Positions 52,164 through 61,127 of a DNA stretch of 64,000 nucleotides are shown in pieces. The notes beneath the pieces are model-generated. The model did not search any database. It was not told where the DNA came from and saw only the letters and a program-made list of their open reading frames with translations. The stretch is from Dysgonomonas sp. 25. Its GTDB lineage: Bacteria > Bacteroidota > Bacteroidia > Bacteroidales > Dysgonomonadaceae. Position 1 is the first letter of the stretch; each line of letters begins with the position of its first letter. The position numbers and the translations under genes were made by a program. Location: NCBI RefSeq assembly GCF_010501075.1, contig NZ_QVMN01000008.1, positions 91,541 to 155,540 of the forward strand, read 5' to 3'.

Positions 52164-53558
52164 TTATTCTTTAACAACGTTTGGTTTCTCCAGACCATAG
52201 CCTTTGAGCCTGTCCTCTCTTTTCAGCAGGAAGGCTATAATAAGTGAGGCTACTCCGAATCCTGCGAAAATAATCATCGGGATAGTATAGTCGTAGAGAG
52301 TAACTTCTTTTGTTTTTTCTAATCCGTCTACTATTTCCGTTACTGTATTTGTTCCGGTGATACAATATTTATACAGCACCCATCCAATCAGATAAGGGAC
52401 ACCGCTCAATCCGATATTTTGTACCCAGAAAATAAGTCCGTATGCTGTTCCCAGTTTATTCTCCGGTATAATTTTCGGCACAGAAGGCCACATGGCGGAA
52501 GGAACAAGCGAGAAAGCAATTCCCAAAACAACCATTAAAGTGCCGGCAATCAGCCAATGGTCGAGCATAGGAAGCGAGAAAAGGAAATGGACGCAAATCA
52601 ATAAAACTGCCCCTACGATCATAATAGTTGCTCCTTTTCCCTTTTTGTCGTAGATACCTCCAAAGAAAGGAGTAAGGAAAATAGCTCCTACCGGTAGCAT
52701 AAACGGAATAATTCCTGCGAAATCGTCGTCGATGTGGTATTTATTCTTCATAAATGAAACGGCATATTTCATGAAAGGGAAAACTGCCGAATAGAAAAGC
52801 AGGCAAAGGAAGGTAATCAGCCAGAACCCTTTATTCTTTATGATGAAAAGGATGTCTGAAAATTTGAACTTATCTTCTTCCGAAACTTCTACTGCTCCTA
52901 CTGATTTGTCTAACTTCTTATCCATCACGCAAAATGCAAGATAGGCTATCAGACCGATACAAAGAGCCAATAATCCAACCAAGATAGGAGTAGAAAGGCC
53001 CAGCCTGTTTGCCAATGGAAGCGTTAAGGCATAAGCCAATCCCATTCCCAGACGGGCGATGGCAACCTGCAAGCCCATAGCCAGTGCTATTTCGTACCCT
53101 TTGAACCATCGTACGATAGTTTTGGTTACGGTGATACCAGCCATTTCCAACCCGAACGCAAAAATGGCAAAACCGACACAGGCTACAAATAGCTGCATTT
53201 TTATGCCGAAGACTGCTCCTTCGAACGTAACAAAGTTTCCTACCGAATAGTATTGGATAGCTGCACCGATAACCATACAGATACAAGAGCCGATTCCCGT
53301 CATTCGCACGCCGATTTTGTCGAGAATCATACCCCCGAAGATGAGCATAAACAGGAATACGTTAATCCATCCGTAAGAAAAATTGAATGTTCCGAAATCT
53401 TGTGCCGTCCATCCGAACTCTTCTCCTAATTTCTCCATCAGCGGAGCCATTACATCATTCAGAAAATAGGCGCAAAACATAGTAAAAGCTACGGTTATCA
53501 GTACTGTCCAACGAGCAGCTTTGGACTCGTTCAGTTTTTTACGGATAAATTCGGTCAT
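52164..53558 (-). CDS. MFS transporter resembling the MFSD1 family
   Basis: The 464-residue protein has 12 membrane helices and a long central loop (DKKLDKSVGAVEVSEEDK). The stretch SAMWPSVPKIIPENKLGTAY followed by GLIFWVQNIGLS resembles the C-terminal half signature of MFSD1, a dipeptide carrier of animal lysosomes with bacterial relatives. The co-directional POT gene only 9 bp downstream fits a peptide substrate. This assignment is by memory of motif only; an organic anion or sugar carrier is possible. Confidence 0.75.
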   Translation of the reverse strand: MTEFIRKKLNESKAARWTVLITVAFTMFCAYFLNDVMAPLMEKLGEEFGWTAQDFGTFNFSYGWINVFLFMLIFGGMILDKIGVRMTGIGSCICMVIGAAIQYYSVGNFVTFEGAVFGIKMQLFVACVGFAIFAFGLEMAGITVTKTIVRWFKGYEIALAMGLQVAIARLGMGLAYALTLPLANRLGLSTPILVGLLALCIGLIAYLAFCVMDKKLDKSVGAVEVSEEDKFKFSDILFIIKNKGFWLITFLCLLFYSAVFPFMKYAVSFMKNKYHIDDDFAGIIPFMLPVGAIFLTPFFGGIYDKKGKGATIMIVGAVLLICVHFLFSLPMLDHWLIAGTLMVVLGIAFSLVPSAMWPSVPKIIPENKLGTAYGLIFWVQNIGLSGVPYLIGWVLYKYCITGTNTVTEIVDGLEKTKEVTLYDYTIPMIIFAGFGVASLIIAFLLKREDRLKGYGLEKPNVVKE

Positions 53559-53680
53559 ATTATTTCCTGTTTTAATGCTTACCCGGGAAAAGAGTAAGCA
53601 AGATTGTTGTTTTATTTTATTGCGTTACAAAAGTATAGAAAAAGTCTCAAAATCCTATCAACTACTTCATATTTATGCCA

Positions 53681-53709
53681 AAAGAGGTTGCCCGAAGCAA
53701 CCTCTTTCT
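53681..53709 (-). terminator. Terminator after the GH127 gene
   Basis: AAAGAGGTTGC (53681-53691) pairs perfectly with GCAACCTCTTT (53697-53707) around five bases, TTCGG on the minus strand, a stable UUCG-like loop. Confidence 0.8.
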
Positions 53710-53724
53710 ATGTGATATTGTATA

Positions 53725-55752
53725 CTACCAAACTAATGGGAACTGCGATACGCGCAATGTTGTACATCCGTAAGGAATCAGGGTGATTTCTTCGACAGGC
53801 TCCGGCGTATGCCCTACCGATAGCGGTAGTGGGCCGGTCATCTCGTTATATAACCCCCAGTGAGTTAGTTCTTTTGCTTTGACCTTTATTTCGATCGGAG
53901 CATTCTCAATATTCCATGGGAAAGTGGATTTGACTTTTTCTTTGTCGACTGAAACGATGTATTTCTCATTCGCTTTGTTTTTGTCGTCATTCACCAATCC
54001 GTAGTTCCATTTTGTAGTAGAGGTAGCTTCCAGATAATCCTCGCCGAATTGTTTTATTTCGTGTCCGGTGAATGGTTTCTTCGTCCAGTTTTCGTTCATT
54101 TTCAAGGCATATACTAATGGGCCTCTTTCGATCGATACAGAGTTTTCGTACCATCCGTCCTGTATTTTTATTTCCATAGGTAGGCGAAGTTCAAGGACAT
54201 CCCCGCTTTTCCAGATACGTTTGATAACCTCTACACGTCCGCCTTCTACGCTTTTCAATGGTGAGCCGTTTAATACGATTTCGGCTTTTTTGCACCAGCT
54301 CGGGATTCTTACATGGAATGGGAATTCTACTTGCTTCGTCTTCTTATTTACCATGTTAACAGTGTATTTGATAACATCATCCATCGGATAATACGTATCT
54401 TCCGTGATGCGTACCTGTACGCCGTTTCCTACTTTGGCTGTTACTTCCGACGGAGAGAATGCCAGACTGGTGATACCGTTATCAGGAGTGGCATACCAAA
54501 GATTTTGCGTAAACTTAGGCCATCCTTGGTGCATATTCGAGTAGCAGCACGGGTAACCTGTTTTTGTTCCATAGGTAACGTCGGTGCATACATGGCTGTG
54601 ATCTTCGTAGAAGTTACGTTTATGCCTTGTCGCCATCACCTGATTGGCTTGTTGCAGGTATTGTTTACGCATAAAATCGTCTGTGATTTGGGTTGGAAGG
54701 GCGTTGAATGCGACTTTCTCCAAATGATCTACGAAAGATAAATCACCTGTGATTTCGGCCATACTTTCCAATGAATACATCATTTCTACGATAGAACAAA
54801 GTTCTACTCCTTGTGTCGGGTTGTTTCCGTGCAACGGTTCGTCGCCTCCGTACATACCTTGTGCTTGGCCGTTATATTTCCGTATGTCGGCAAGTCCTTT
54901 CTTCACAGCGTCGATGTATTTACGGTCGCCCGCCTGCTGATAATATATGACCGGCTCTTTCAATCCTTGCGCCAGATTCACACAGTGGATAGATGCCTGA
55001 CGGGTTAGAGCGTCGCTATTCGTAAACATTTCGGTGAAGTTGATGCTTTGTTTATGCAGCAGGTCTCCCAATTCCAATAAGAAGGTATCGCCTGTTATGT
55101 TGTATAACCAATGAACGACTTGCAGGTTGTCGCATACGCGGTATTCAGCCCAGAAAGTCCAGTGTCCTAACGGTTTCTCAGGAAGTGTTTTCAATTGGTA
55201 TTGGAAATAGTTTGTCATAAACGGAATGACACGCTGGTCTTGCGTAGCATTGTAATATTGTTGCATAATTTTCAGTACCACCATGCGAGGCCACCAGTCC
55301 GCTGAGTTGTCGCGTTGAATACCATCTTCGTGCGGATAATCGCGTGCAGGACCGAAGAATCCGTCCTCGCGCTGGCTTTTCAGTGCCCATTCTATCCAAG
55401 GCTGAACTTTCGCTTTCAGGGCTTTGTCATCCAATATGTAGGCTAACGGCAATAATCCGTCTATCCAATACGGCCCGCGCTCCCATTGGTCGCCGTCGCC
55501 GCCGAGCCAACCGTTGCGTTCGCCCATTACTTCAGGATATAGCTCGTCCATATGTCCGGTTGCCCCTACACGTTGGCGTTCGAGCATTTCGAGTAACCAT
55601 CCTTTGGCTTTGATATTGCCTAACGGAAGGGCTACGTATGGTTTTTGTACTAAAGGGTAACGGTTGTTCTGGTAATTCTGAACTTCCGGAGCTTGTGCTC
55701 CCATACACAGTGACACCCACAAGGGTATCATCAATAAAAATAGTTTTTTCAT
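53725..55752 (-). CDS. Secreted beta-L-arabinofuranosidase-like glycosidase, GH127 (DUF1680)
   Basis: The 675-residue protein has a signal peptide (ends CMGAQ, residue 20) and an (alpha/alpha)6-barrel with a C-terminal beta domain. The zinc-thiolate site of GH127 is visible as VELCS (Glu317, Cys319) and PCCYSN (Cys402, Cys403), where one Cys is the nucleophile in the characterised enzyme HypBA1. Such enzymes release beta-L-arabinofuranose from plant glycans or hydroxyproline-linked sugars. GH2 lies upstream; strong terminator hairpins flank both. Confidence 0.87.
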   Translation of the reverse strand: MKKLFLLMIPLWVSLCMGAQAPEVQNYQNNRYPLVQKPYVALPLGNIKAKGWLLEMLERQRVGATGHMDELYPEVMGERNGWLGGDGDQWERGPYWIDGLLPLAYILDDKALKAKVQPWIEWALKSQREDGFFGPARDYPHEDGIQRDNSADWWPRMVVLKIMQQYYNATQDQRVIPFMTNYFQYQLKTLPEKPLGHWTFWAEYRVCDNLQVVHWLYNITGDTFLLELGDLLHKQSINFTEMFTNSDALTRQASIHCVNLAQGLKEPVIYYQQAGDRKYIDAVKKGLADIRKYNGQAQGMYGGDEPLHGNNPTQGVELCSIVEMMYSLESMAEITGDLSFVDHLEKVAFNALPTQITDDFMRKQYLQQANQVMATRHKRNFYEDHSHVCTDVTYGTKTGYPCCYSNMHQGWPKFTQNLWYATPDNGITSLAFSPSEVTAKVGNGVQVRITEDTYYPMDDVIKYTVNMVNKKTKQVEFPFHVRIPSWCKKAEIVLNGSPLKSVEGGRVEVIKRIWKSGDVLELRLPMEIKIQDGWYENSVSIERGPLVYALKMNENWTKKPFTGHEIKQFGEDYLEATSTTKWNYGLVNDDKNKANEKYIVSVDKEKVKSTFPWNIENAPIEIKVKAKELTHWGLYNEMTGPLPLSVGHTPEPVEEITLIPYGCTTLRVSQFPLVW

Positions 55753-55793
55753 GAATTAAACGGGGTTATTGATTTATTGGGTATATAAAACAG

Positions 55794-55834
55794 AACCAAC
55801 CAACAGCACAGGCTAGCCGTGCCATTGGTCGGTT
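55794..55834 (-). terminator. Large hairpin between the GH2 and GH127 genes
   Basis: The outer stem is AACCAACCAA (55794-55803) with TTGGTCGGTT (55825-55834); inside lie GCAC/GTGC and GGCTAGCC. On the minus strand CTGTTTTATAT follows. Likely the GH2 terminator. Confidence 0.65.
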
Positions 55835-55890
55835 AATTAATTGGTTAGTTCTCTGTAAAGATAGAAAAAAAATCTAACCATGCATCTTTT

Positions 55891-57696
55891 TTATTTCAAG
55901 ACGTCGCAGACCTCTTTGTTAATTTTGGCTATGCGGCCTTCTTCTACTTTGATTTCCTTACGGTCGTAAGTTATCAGGCCGTTTACTTCGCCTTCTACGT
56001 CGGTTGTCTGAGTGTAAACACCAGCCGAGTAGCCTACTTTCGCGAGTTTCTTCAACTCTTCGGCAAACTTAACATATTCGTCTGTTACTTCTTTTTTGTT
56101 CTTGAATTGTACATATCCCCAGTTGCGGTCTGTCTGCCACAAGTGTCCTTGCATTGGGAATCCGATACCACCATACTCACCCAACACAGTTACGCGCTCG
56201 GCATCGTAGAATGGAAGTTCCGGTTTCGGATAACGGTGGATATCCAGAATGTCGCCTGTTTTGTAGTGGTTACCTCCACTGGCAGAGTTCACTAAGCGTG
56301 ACGGATCGTATGCCTGTGTCCATTCGGTGATTTCTTCGGTTTTGAATTGTCCCCATGCTTCATTGAACGGTACCCATACCACGATAGAAGGATGCGACAT
56401 GAGGTAGTCCATAATACCTTTCCATTCGGCACGGTAATCAGCTTCCGATGCAGGTGAGCGTTTGATTTCCGTCCCGTCGAAGTATTTGTATTGCTGCCAT
56501 TGTGGCGATTTGTCACCGTTAGGCATATCTTGCCATACGAGGATTCCCACGCGGTCGCAATGTGTGTACCAGCGGGCAGGTTCAACTTTCACGTGCTTGC
56601 GAATCATGTTGAAGCCCATGTCTTTAGTTTTCTGAATGTCATAAAGCAATGCTTCGTCAGTAGGAGCTGTGTATAATCCGTCGGGCCACCAACCTTGGTC
56701 GAGTGGGCCTAATTGGAAATAGTCCTTGTTATTCAGTTGCATACGCATAATGCCGTTTGCATCGCGTTTTGCCGAAATTTTACGCATAGCGGTATAGCTT
56801 TTTACTTTGTCCTGCAATTTGCCGCCTGAATAGAGATTCACTTCCATATCGTAAAGGAATGGTGATTCGGGCGACCAAAGTTTAGGATTGGCAATGTTAA
56901 GAGCCAATTGCTGGCAAGCAGCGCCTTTGGCTTTCGCTACTACCGACGAACCGTCTTTCACGATTACTTCTACAATATCGCCGGCTGCGGTGTTTTCTGT
57001 GCAAACATCTACTGTCAGGCGGTTGCTATCGATACAAGGAATCGCTTTGATGTGAGCAATATGTTTTTTAGTTACCGGCTCCAGCCATACTGTTTGCCAG
57101 ATACCCGATACGGGTGTATACCAGATGCCTTCGGGGCGTTTGTTTTGTTTTCCTACCGGTTGGTAACCGTCGGTTGTAGGGTCCCAAACTTTCACAACCA
57201 ATTTTTGATTGCCCGAAGTCAGGTATGGAGTGATATTGAAGCTGAAAGGGGTATATCCGCCTTCGTGTGTTCCGATTTTTATATCGTTCACATAAATCTC
57301 GGTTCTCCAATCTACTCCGCCGAAGTGTAATAATACATCTTTGCCTTTCCAGTTGGCGGGAACGGTAAATGTTTGCTTGTACCATAATTCGTTTTCTTTT
57401 CCAAGTGTTTTTTGAACACCCGAAAGGCTCGATTCTACGGCAAAAGGGACTAAGATTTTACCGTCGAAGGCTGTAGGCTCTGCTGCTCCTGCCGGAAGGA
57501 TGGCATAATCCCACAATCCGTTCAGGTTTTTCCATGCTGTGCGTTCCATCATTGGGCGAGGATATTCGGGTAATACGTTGTTTACGTCGATTTCATCCGC
57601 CCACTTTGTTTTTATTTTGTCGCCTGCCGGCTTCCACTGTGCCGAGAGGCTCGTAGCAACGGCAATAAACAAAATCAGAAAGAGGTTCTTTTTCAT
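55891..57696 (-). CDS. Secreted GH2 glycoside hydrolase (beta-galactosidase/beta-glucuronidase type)
   Basis: The 601-residue protein has a signal peptide (MKKNLFLILFIAVATSLSAQ), a jelly-roll sugar-binding domain (about 40-215, YKQTFTVPANWKGK; HEGGYTPFSF), an Ig-like domain (about 215-320) and a TIM barrel. PFNEAWGQ holds the acid/base Glu446 and LGEYGGIG the nucleophile Glu507. It is shorter than classical LacZ. ATG at 57696 is chosen because the signal peptide begins there; the frame is open up to 57759. The substrate is unknown; an arabino- or galacto-glycan is plausible given the GH127 neighbour. Confidence 0.87.
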   Translation of the reverse strand: MKKNLFLILFIAVATSLSAQWKPAGDKIKTKWADEIDVNNVLPEYPRPMMERTAWKNLNGLWDYAILPAGAAEPTAFDGKILVPFAVESSLSGVQKTLGKENELWYKQTFTVPANWKGKDVLLHFGGVDWRTEIYVNDIKIGTHEGGYTPFSFNITPYLTSGNQKLVVKVWDPTTDGYQPVGKQNKRPEGIWYTPVSGIWQTVWLEPVTKKHIAHIKAIPCIDSNRLTVDVCTENTAAGDIVEVIVKDGSSVVAKAKGAACQQLALNIANPKLWSPESPFLYDMEVNLYSGGKLQDKVKSYTAMRKISAKRDANGIMRMQLNNKDYFQLGPLDQGWWPDGLYTAPTDEALLYDIQKTKDMGFNMIRKHVKVEPARWYTHCDRVGILVWQDMPNGDKSPQWQQYKYFDGTEIKRSPASEADYRAEWKGIMDYLMSHPSIVVWVPFNEAWGQFKTEEITEWTQAYDPSRLVNSASGGNHYKTGDILDIHRYPKPELPFYDAERVTVLGEYGGIGFPMQGHLWQTDRNWGYVQFKNKKEVTDEYVKFAEELKKLAKVGYSAGVYTQTTDVEGEVNGLITYDRKEIKVEEGRIAKINKEVCDVLK

Positions 57697-57959
57697 TCTT
57701 ACTTTTTTGGTTTTAGTTATTAAATAAATCGGTATTGTCTGGTGAATTGAAAATGGCATAGGCCAAATAAACCTATGTCAGTGCAGCAGTAGTAATACTG
57801 CAACCTGATCAATAAACTTTTGCGCTAATTATTTGGTTAGTACTGATGATTGGAAAAAATCAGTCCCCGAAAATAGTGCTTTTTCGATAATAAATTGCTG
57901 TGTTTTGTATTTTGCCGGTGTTTTTTATTGTTAAAATTGTCTAAAGGCTATTCAATATG
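57697..57959. other. Intergenic region upstream of the GH2 gene
   Basis: 263 bp with two small inverted repeats (CATAGG...CCTATG near 57767-57787 and TGCAG...CTGCA near 57792-57812). No promoter box of the standard type is clear. They might be operator-like sites, but there is no direct support. Confidence 0.3.
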
Positions 57960-59123
57960 TTATATTTTGATGTAGATCTTCTTCCTGTAGAGAATGTTTC
58001 CTATCAGCCAGTTGATGAGTACAAAGAGTATAGCAAAAATCAATGAGCCGAAAAGACCTCCGAAATATGGTTCTAAAAGATGGGTGTAAAAAAAGCCTTT
58101 CAGACTTGTGCTATTTCCGTCGTATATTATCGGTATTTTCCCTATTAGTATTGACAAAACACCTGCCAATACATATATAAATAACGGATTGACACCGAAT
58201 GATTCAAAAAATACACTCCACTTTTTGTAGCCTTTTACGTCAATTATCCAGATAAGGAGCGACAATAGGGTAGAAGCCAGTCCGCATGTTGCGAGAACGA
58301 ATGTCGGCGACCATATTTTTTTATTCATCGGGCATCCATAGCTTAATAGAAATCCGCTGAATGTGAGCATGGCTCCTATGATGAAGAGCCGCAGCATACG
58401 ATCGCGGTTATCCTTGGTTTCTATTAAAATTTTGCCGCAGCAAAACCCTATTAATACGTGCATGGTTGCCGGTATTGTACTGAGGATGCCTTCGGGATCG
58501 AGCCCGGAATCCACATACATATGCTTCAAGCCCAGAATATGCTGGTCTACAATTGCAAGTATATTATTGTCTCCTTGTTCGAAGCCGTTGCCAAACAGCA
58601 GCAGCAAGAAGTATCCGAGCAGTCCCGCAACAATAATATACGGTATATACTTATGTTTCACGAATAATGCAATTAGCCCCGTTAACCCATAGGTGAGCGC
58701 TAATCGTTGCATGACGCCTAAAATGCGGACATGCTCAAAGTTGGTTACAGCTTTTCCTATACGCTCTAACAATCCTATCTCTGTACCATCTAAACGAAGA
58801 AGCGTTCCGAGAGAAACGGAGAGCCACGACAATCCTACGCCAATAGCGAAGATGACTACCGTTCGCTTTACTATCTTCCTGAATGTGGGAAAGGTGAACT
58901 CGAAATTATATTTTCGCAGCGAAATGAAAGTCGATATTCCCATAATAAACATGAAAAACGGGAATACCAGATCGGTAGGCGTGATTCCATGCCATTGTTC
59001 GTGCCGGAGCGGAGCATAAACATACTTCCACGACCCCGGATTGTTGACTAATATCATTCCTGCAATGGTAATTCCTCGCAATATGTCGAGGGATAATAAA
59101 CGGTTATTGGTTGGCGAGCTCAT
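57960..59123 (-). CDS. Membrane acyltransferase, HGSNAT/DUF5009-like
   Basis: The 387-residue protein has about ten membrane helices and starts RLLSLDILRGITIAGMILVN, with WHGITPTDLVFPFFMFIMG next, the hallmark of the heparan-alpha-glucosaminide N-acetyltransferase-like family (DUF5009/DUF1624). The histidine in the HGITPTD loop is likely catalytic. Relatives transfer acetyl groups across a membrane to glucosamine ends. Here it may acetylate a periplasmic sugar, fitting the glycan genes nearby, but this is inference. Confidence 0.82.
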   Translation of the reverse strand: MSSPTNNRLLSLDILRGITIAGMILVNNPGSWKYVYAPLRHEQWHGITPTDLVFPFFMFIMGISTFISLRKYNFEFTFPTFRKIVKRTVVIFAIGVGLSWLSVSLGTLLRLDGTEIGLLERIGKAVTNFEHVRILGVMQRLALTYGLTGLIALFVKHKYIPYIIVAGLLGYFLLLLFGNGFEQGDNNILAIVDQHILGLKHMYVDSGLDPEGILSTIPATMHVLIGFCCGKILIETKDNRDRMLRLFIIGAMLTFSGFLLSYGCPMNKKIWSPTFVLATCGLASTLLSLLIWIIDVKGYKKWSVFFESFGVNPLFIYVLAGVLSILIGKIPIIYDGNSTSLKGFFYTHLLEPYFGGLFGSLIFAILFVLINWLIGNILYRKKIYIKI

Positions 59124-59380
59124 TTATGCGTATAAAAATATTTTGGATAAAAATAGTAAATCGTATCGGATTTTAACGCTTTCTTTTGTCATTTTGTTGC
59201 ATTTTTACAGAGGGTTTGAAAAGAATAGTAAAAGGGTGATGTATAATACGGCTAAAAAACATGTTGGATAACATAAAAATGTCAGTACGTAGTATTCGCG
59301 AGTAAAATGTATTAATAGTAGAGCAAGCTCATTGTAATATGTGAGGAAAATATTGTGAAAAACCAAATAAAGCTTCTTAG

Positions 59381-59926
59381 ATGTGGCCACTTAAAGAGAA
59401 GAAAACAACAATAGAAAACGAATTCGAGGTGTTTTTCCTGGAGAATTATCCGAGGGTGAAATCCTTTGCGTTGCATATCCTTATGTCGGAGGAGGACGCA
59501 GAAGATATTTCGCAGGATATTTTCCTGAAACTATTGAATTATCCGAAAGTTTGGCGCGACAAGGATAAGGACAGGAGAAACCGTTATATGTTCAAGATGA
59601 CAAAGAATCATATATTCAATTTCATCAAGCATAAGAATATCGAGCGCAAATATCAACAAGAATTGATAAAGAAAAACCTGATTATCGACGAACTCGATTT
59701 AGAAGACACTTTGCATGCCAAAGAAATCGAGCTGCTGATAACCTATACGATAGAGCAAATGCCGCAACGTCGTAAGGAGGTATTCATGATGAGCCGTTTT
59801 GACGGAAAGAGCAATGCCCAGATTGCCGACGCATTGGATATGTCGGTGCGCACAGTGGAAAGGCATTTGTATCTGGCGCTGCTCGAACTGAAGAAATCGT
59901 TAATTTTTTATCGCCCCGTTGAGTAG
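59381..59926 (+). CDS. ECF-type RNA polymerase sigma factor (FecI-like)
   Basis: The 181-residue protein has sigma region 2 (ENEFEVFFLENYPRVKSFAL; DAEDISQDIFLKLL) and region 4 (MPQRRKEVFMMSRFDGKSNA; IADALDMSVRTVERHLYLAL) but no regions 1 or 3, as in ECF factors. In Bacteroidetes such factors control the receptor gene beside them when the cognate anti-sigma factor releases them. It lies 43 bp before the FecR-like gene on the same strand. Confidence 0.93.
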   Translation: MWPLKEKKTTIENEFEVFFLENYPRVKSFALHILMSEEDAEDISQDIFLKLLNYPKVWRDKDKDRRNRYMFKMTKNHIFNFIKHKNIERKYQQELIKKNLIIDELDLEDTLHAKEIELLITYTIEQMPQRRKEVFMMSRFDGKSNAQIADALDMSVRTVERHLYLALLELKKSLIFYRPVE

Positions 59927-59969
59927 TCGCGTGGGGTTAACTGTCTTTATCATATAACTACTATCAGAA

Positions 59970-60950
59970 ATGAACGAATACGTAAAGAAAATAATTGATT
60001 TATATACCAAAGCCTGTCTGGGAGATTCTGCAAAGATAAAATTCCAGAACTGGCTTACCGAAGATACATTAGCCGACGAAAAGGAAGAAGCCCTGTTCGA
60101 ATGGTGGAATCAGTCGAACCCTACGGTTACCAAAGACACCCTCGAAGCATTGGCTTCGGTTAAATCGAAAGCGCAACAAATAAGAGAAGGTTCTAAGAAG
60201 AGGTTGATTATCTGGAGGTATGCTGCTGCTATTGTGCTCATTTTGTGCTCTACCACGGTATACCTCTTTTCCCGAACTGCCGAACCTGATGCCGAAGTTA
60301 TAGAATATTTTACCCAAGCGGGGGAAATGGATACCATCCATTTGCCGGACGGAAGTATTATCCAGACCAATTCGCGTACGATCCTTCTGTACAACGAATC
60401 ATTCGGGAAAGATAACCGCACGATATACCTCTCGGGCGAAGCAAACTTCAAAGTACAGAAAAACGAAGAGCTGCCTTTTATCGTGAAGTCCAAAGAATTT
60501 TCCGTAACAGCTTTGGGAACGGAGTTCGATGTCTATTCTTATCTCGAAGATCCTTATTTCAGAACAGTATTGATTTCAGGCAGTGTAAAAATACAGCAAA
60601 AAGGAAATGTAGACGACTATACTTTGTATCCGAAGGATCAATTCCTATATAACAGGCAAAATGAAGAGTATAGTATTTCCAAGGTCGATATACAGGAAGT
60701 TACGGCATGGCAACGAGGCGAATTTATATTCCGCAGCGCTACCATCCCCGACATTTTGTGTGCTATGGAGCGTAAATACGGAGTGTCGTTCCAGTATAAA
60801 TCTAATATTTTCAATGAAGATAAATATACATTCCGGTTCAAAAGAGAATCTTCGCTGGACGATATGCTGGAGATAATAAAAAGCGTCTCGGCAAATTTCG
60901 ATTATAAACAAACCGGCGAATCATACCATATAACGGCAGTATCGAGATAA
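59970..60950 (+). CDS. FecR-family anti-sigma factor
   Basis: FecR-type proteins cross the inner membrane, hold the ECF sigma factor and receive a signal from the outer-membrane receptor. The 326-residue protein has a cytosolic N-terminal part, a membrane helix at about 79-100 (LIIWRYAAAIVLILCSTTVY), the FecR domain (QAGEMDTIHLPDGSIIQTNS; TVLISGSVKIQ) and a C-terminal DUF4974-like domain (YKFRFKR-like: YTFRFKRESSLDDMLEIIKS). It lies between the sigma factor and the SusC-like gene. Confidence 0.93.
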   Translation: MNEYVKKIIDLYTKACLGDSAKIKFQNWLTEDTLADEKEEALFEWWNQSNPTVTKDTLEALASVKSKAQQIREGSKKRLIIWRYAAAIVLILCSTTVYLFSRTAEPDAEVIEYFTQAGEMDTIHLPDGSIIQTNSRTILLYNESFGKDNRTIYLSGEANFKVQKNEELPFIVKSKEFSVTALGTEFDVYSYLEDPYFRTVLISGSVKIQQKGNVDDYTLYPKDQFLYNRQNEEYSISKVDIQEVTAWQRGEFIFRSATIPDILCAMERKYGVSFQYKSNIFNEDKYTFRFKRESSLDDMLEIIKSVSANFDYKQTGESYHITAVSR

Positions 60951-61127
60951 ACCGGCACTGCGGATGTGTTTGTATAGAATTAAGTTTTTTTGATTAACTA
61001 ATAAATCTAAATCATGAAGAGAACATGAGTCTAATTGCCGCCTTGCGGGGGGTAATACAAGACACCCTTAAGTCTAAAATTTGTTCAAATAGTAATTTTA
61101 TCCCTAACCCTTAATTTGTACTGATCT

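Noticed and set aside
61013-61027. Four-codon mini-frame (ATG to TGA) before the SusC-like gene
   Set aside because: Considered as a leader peptide, but such tiny frames are common by chance and no attenuator structure beyond a 4-bp hairpin was seen.
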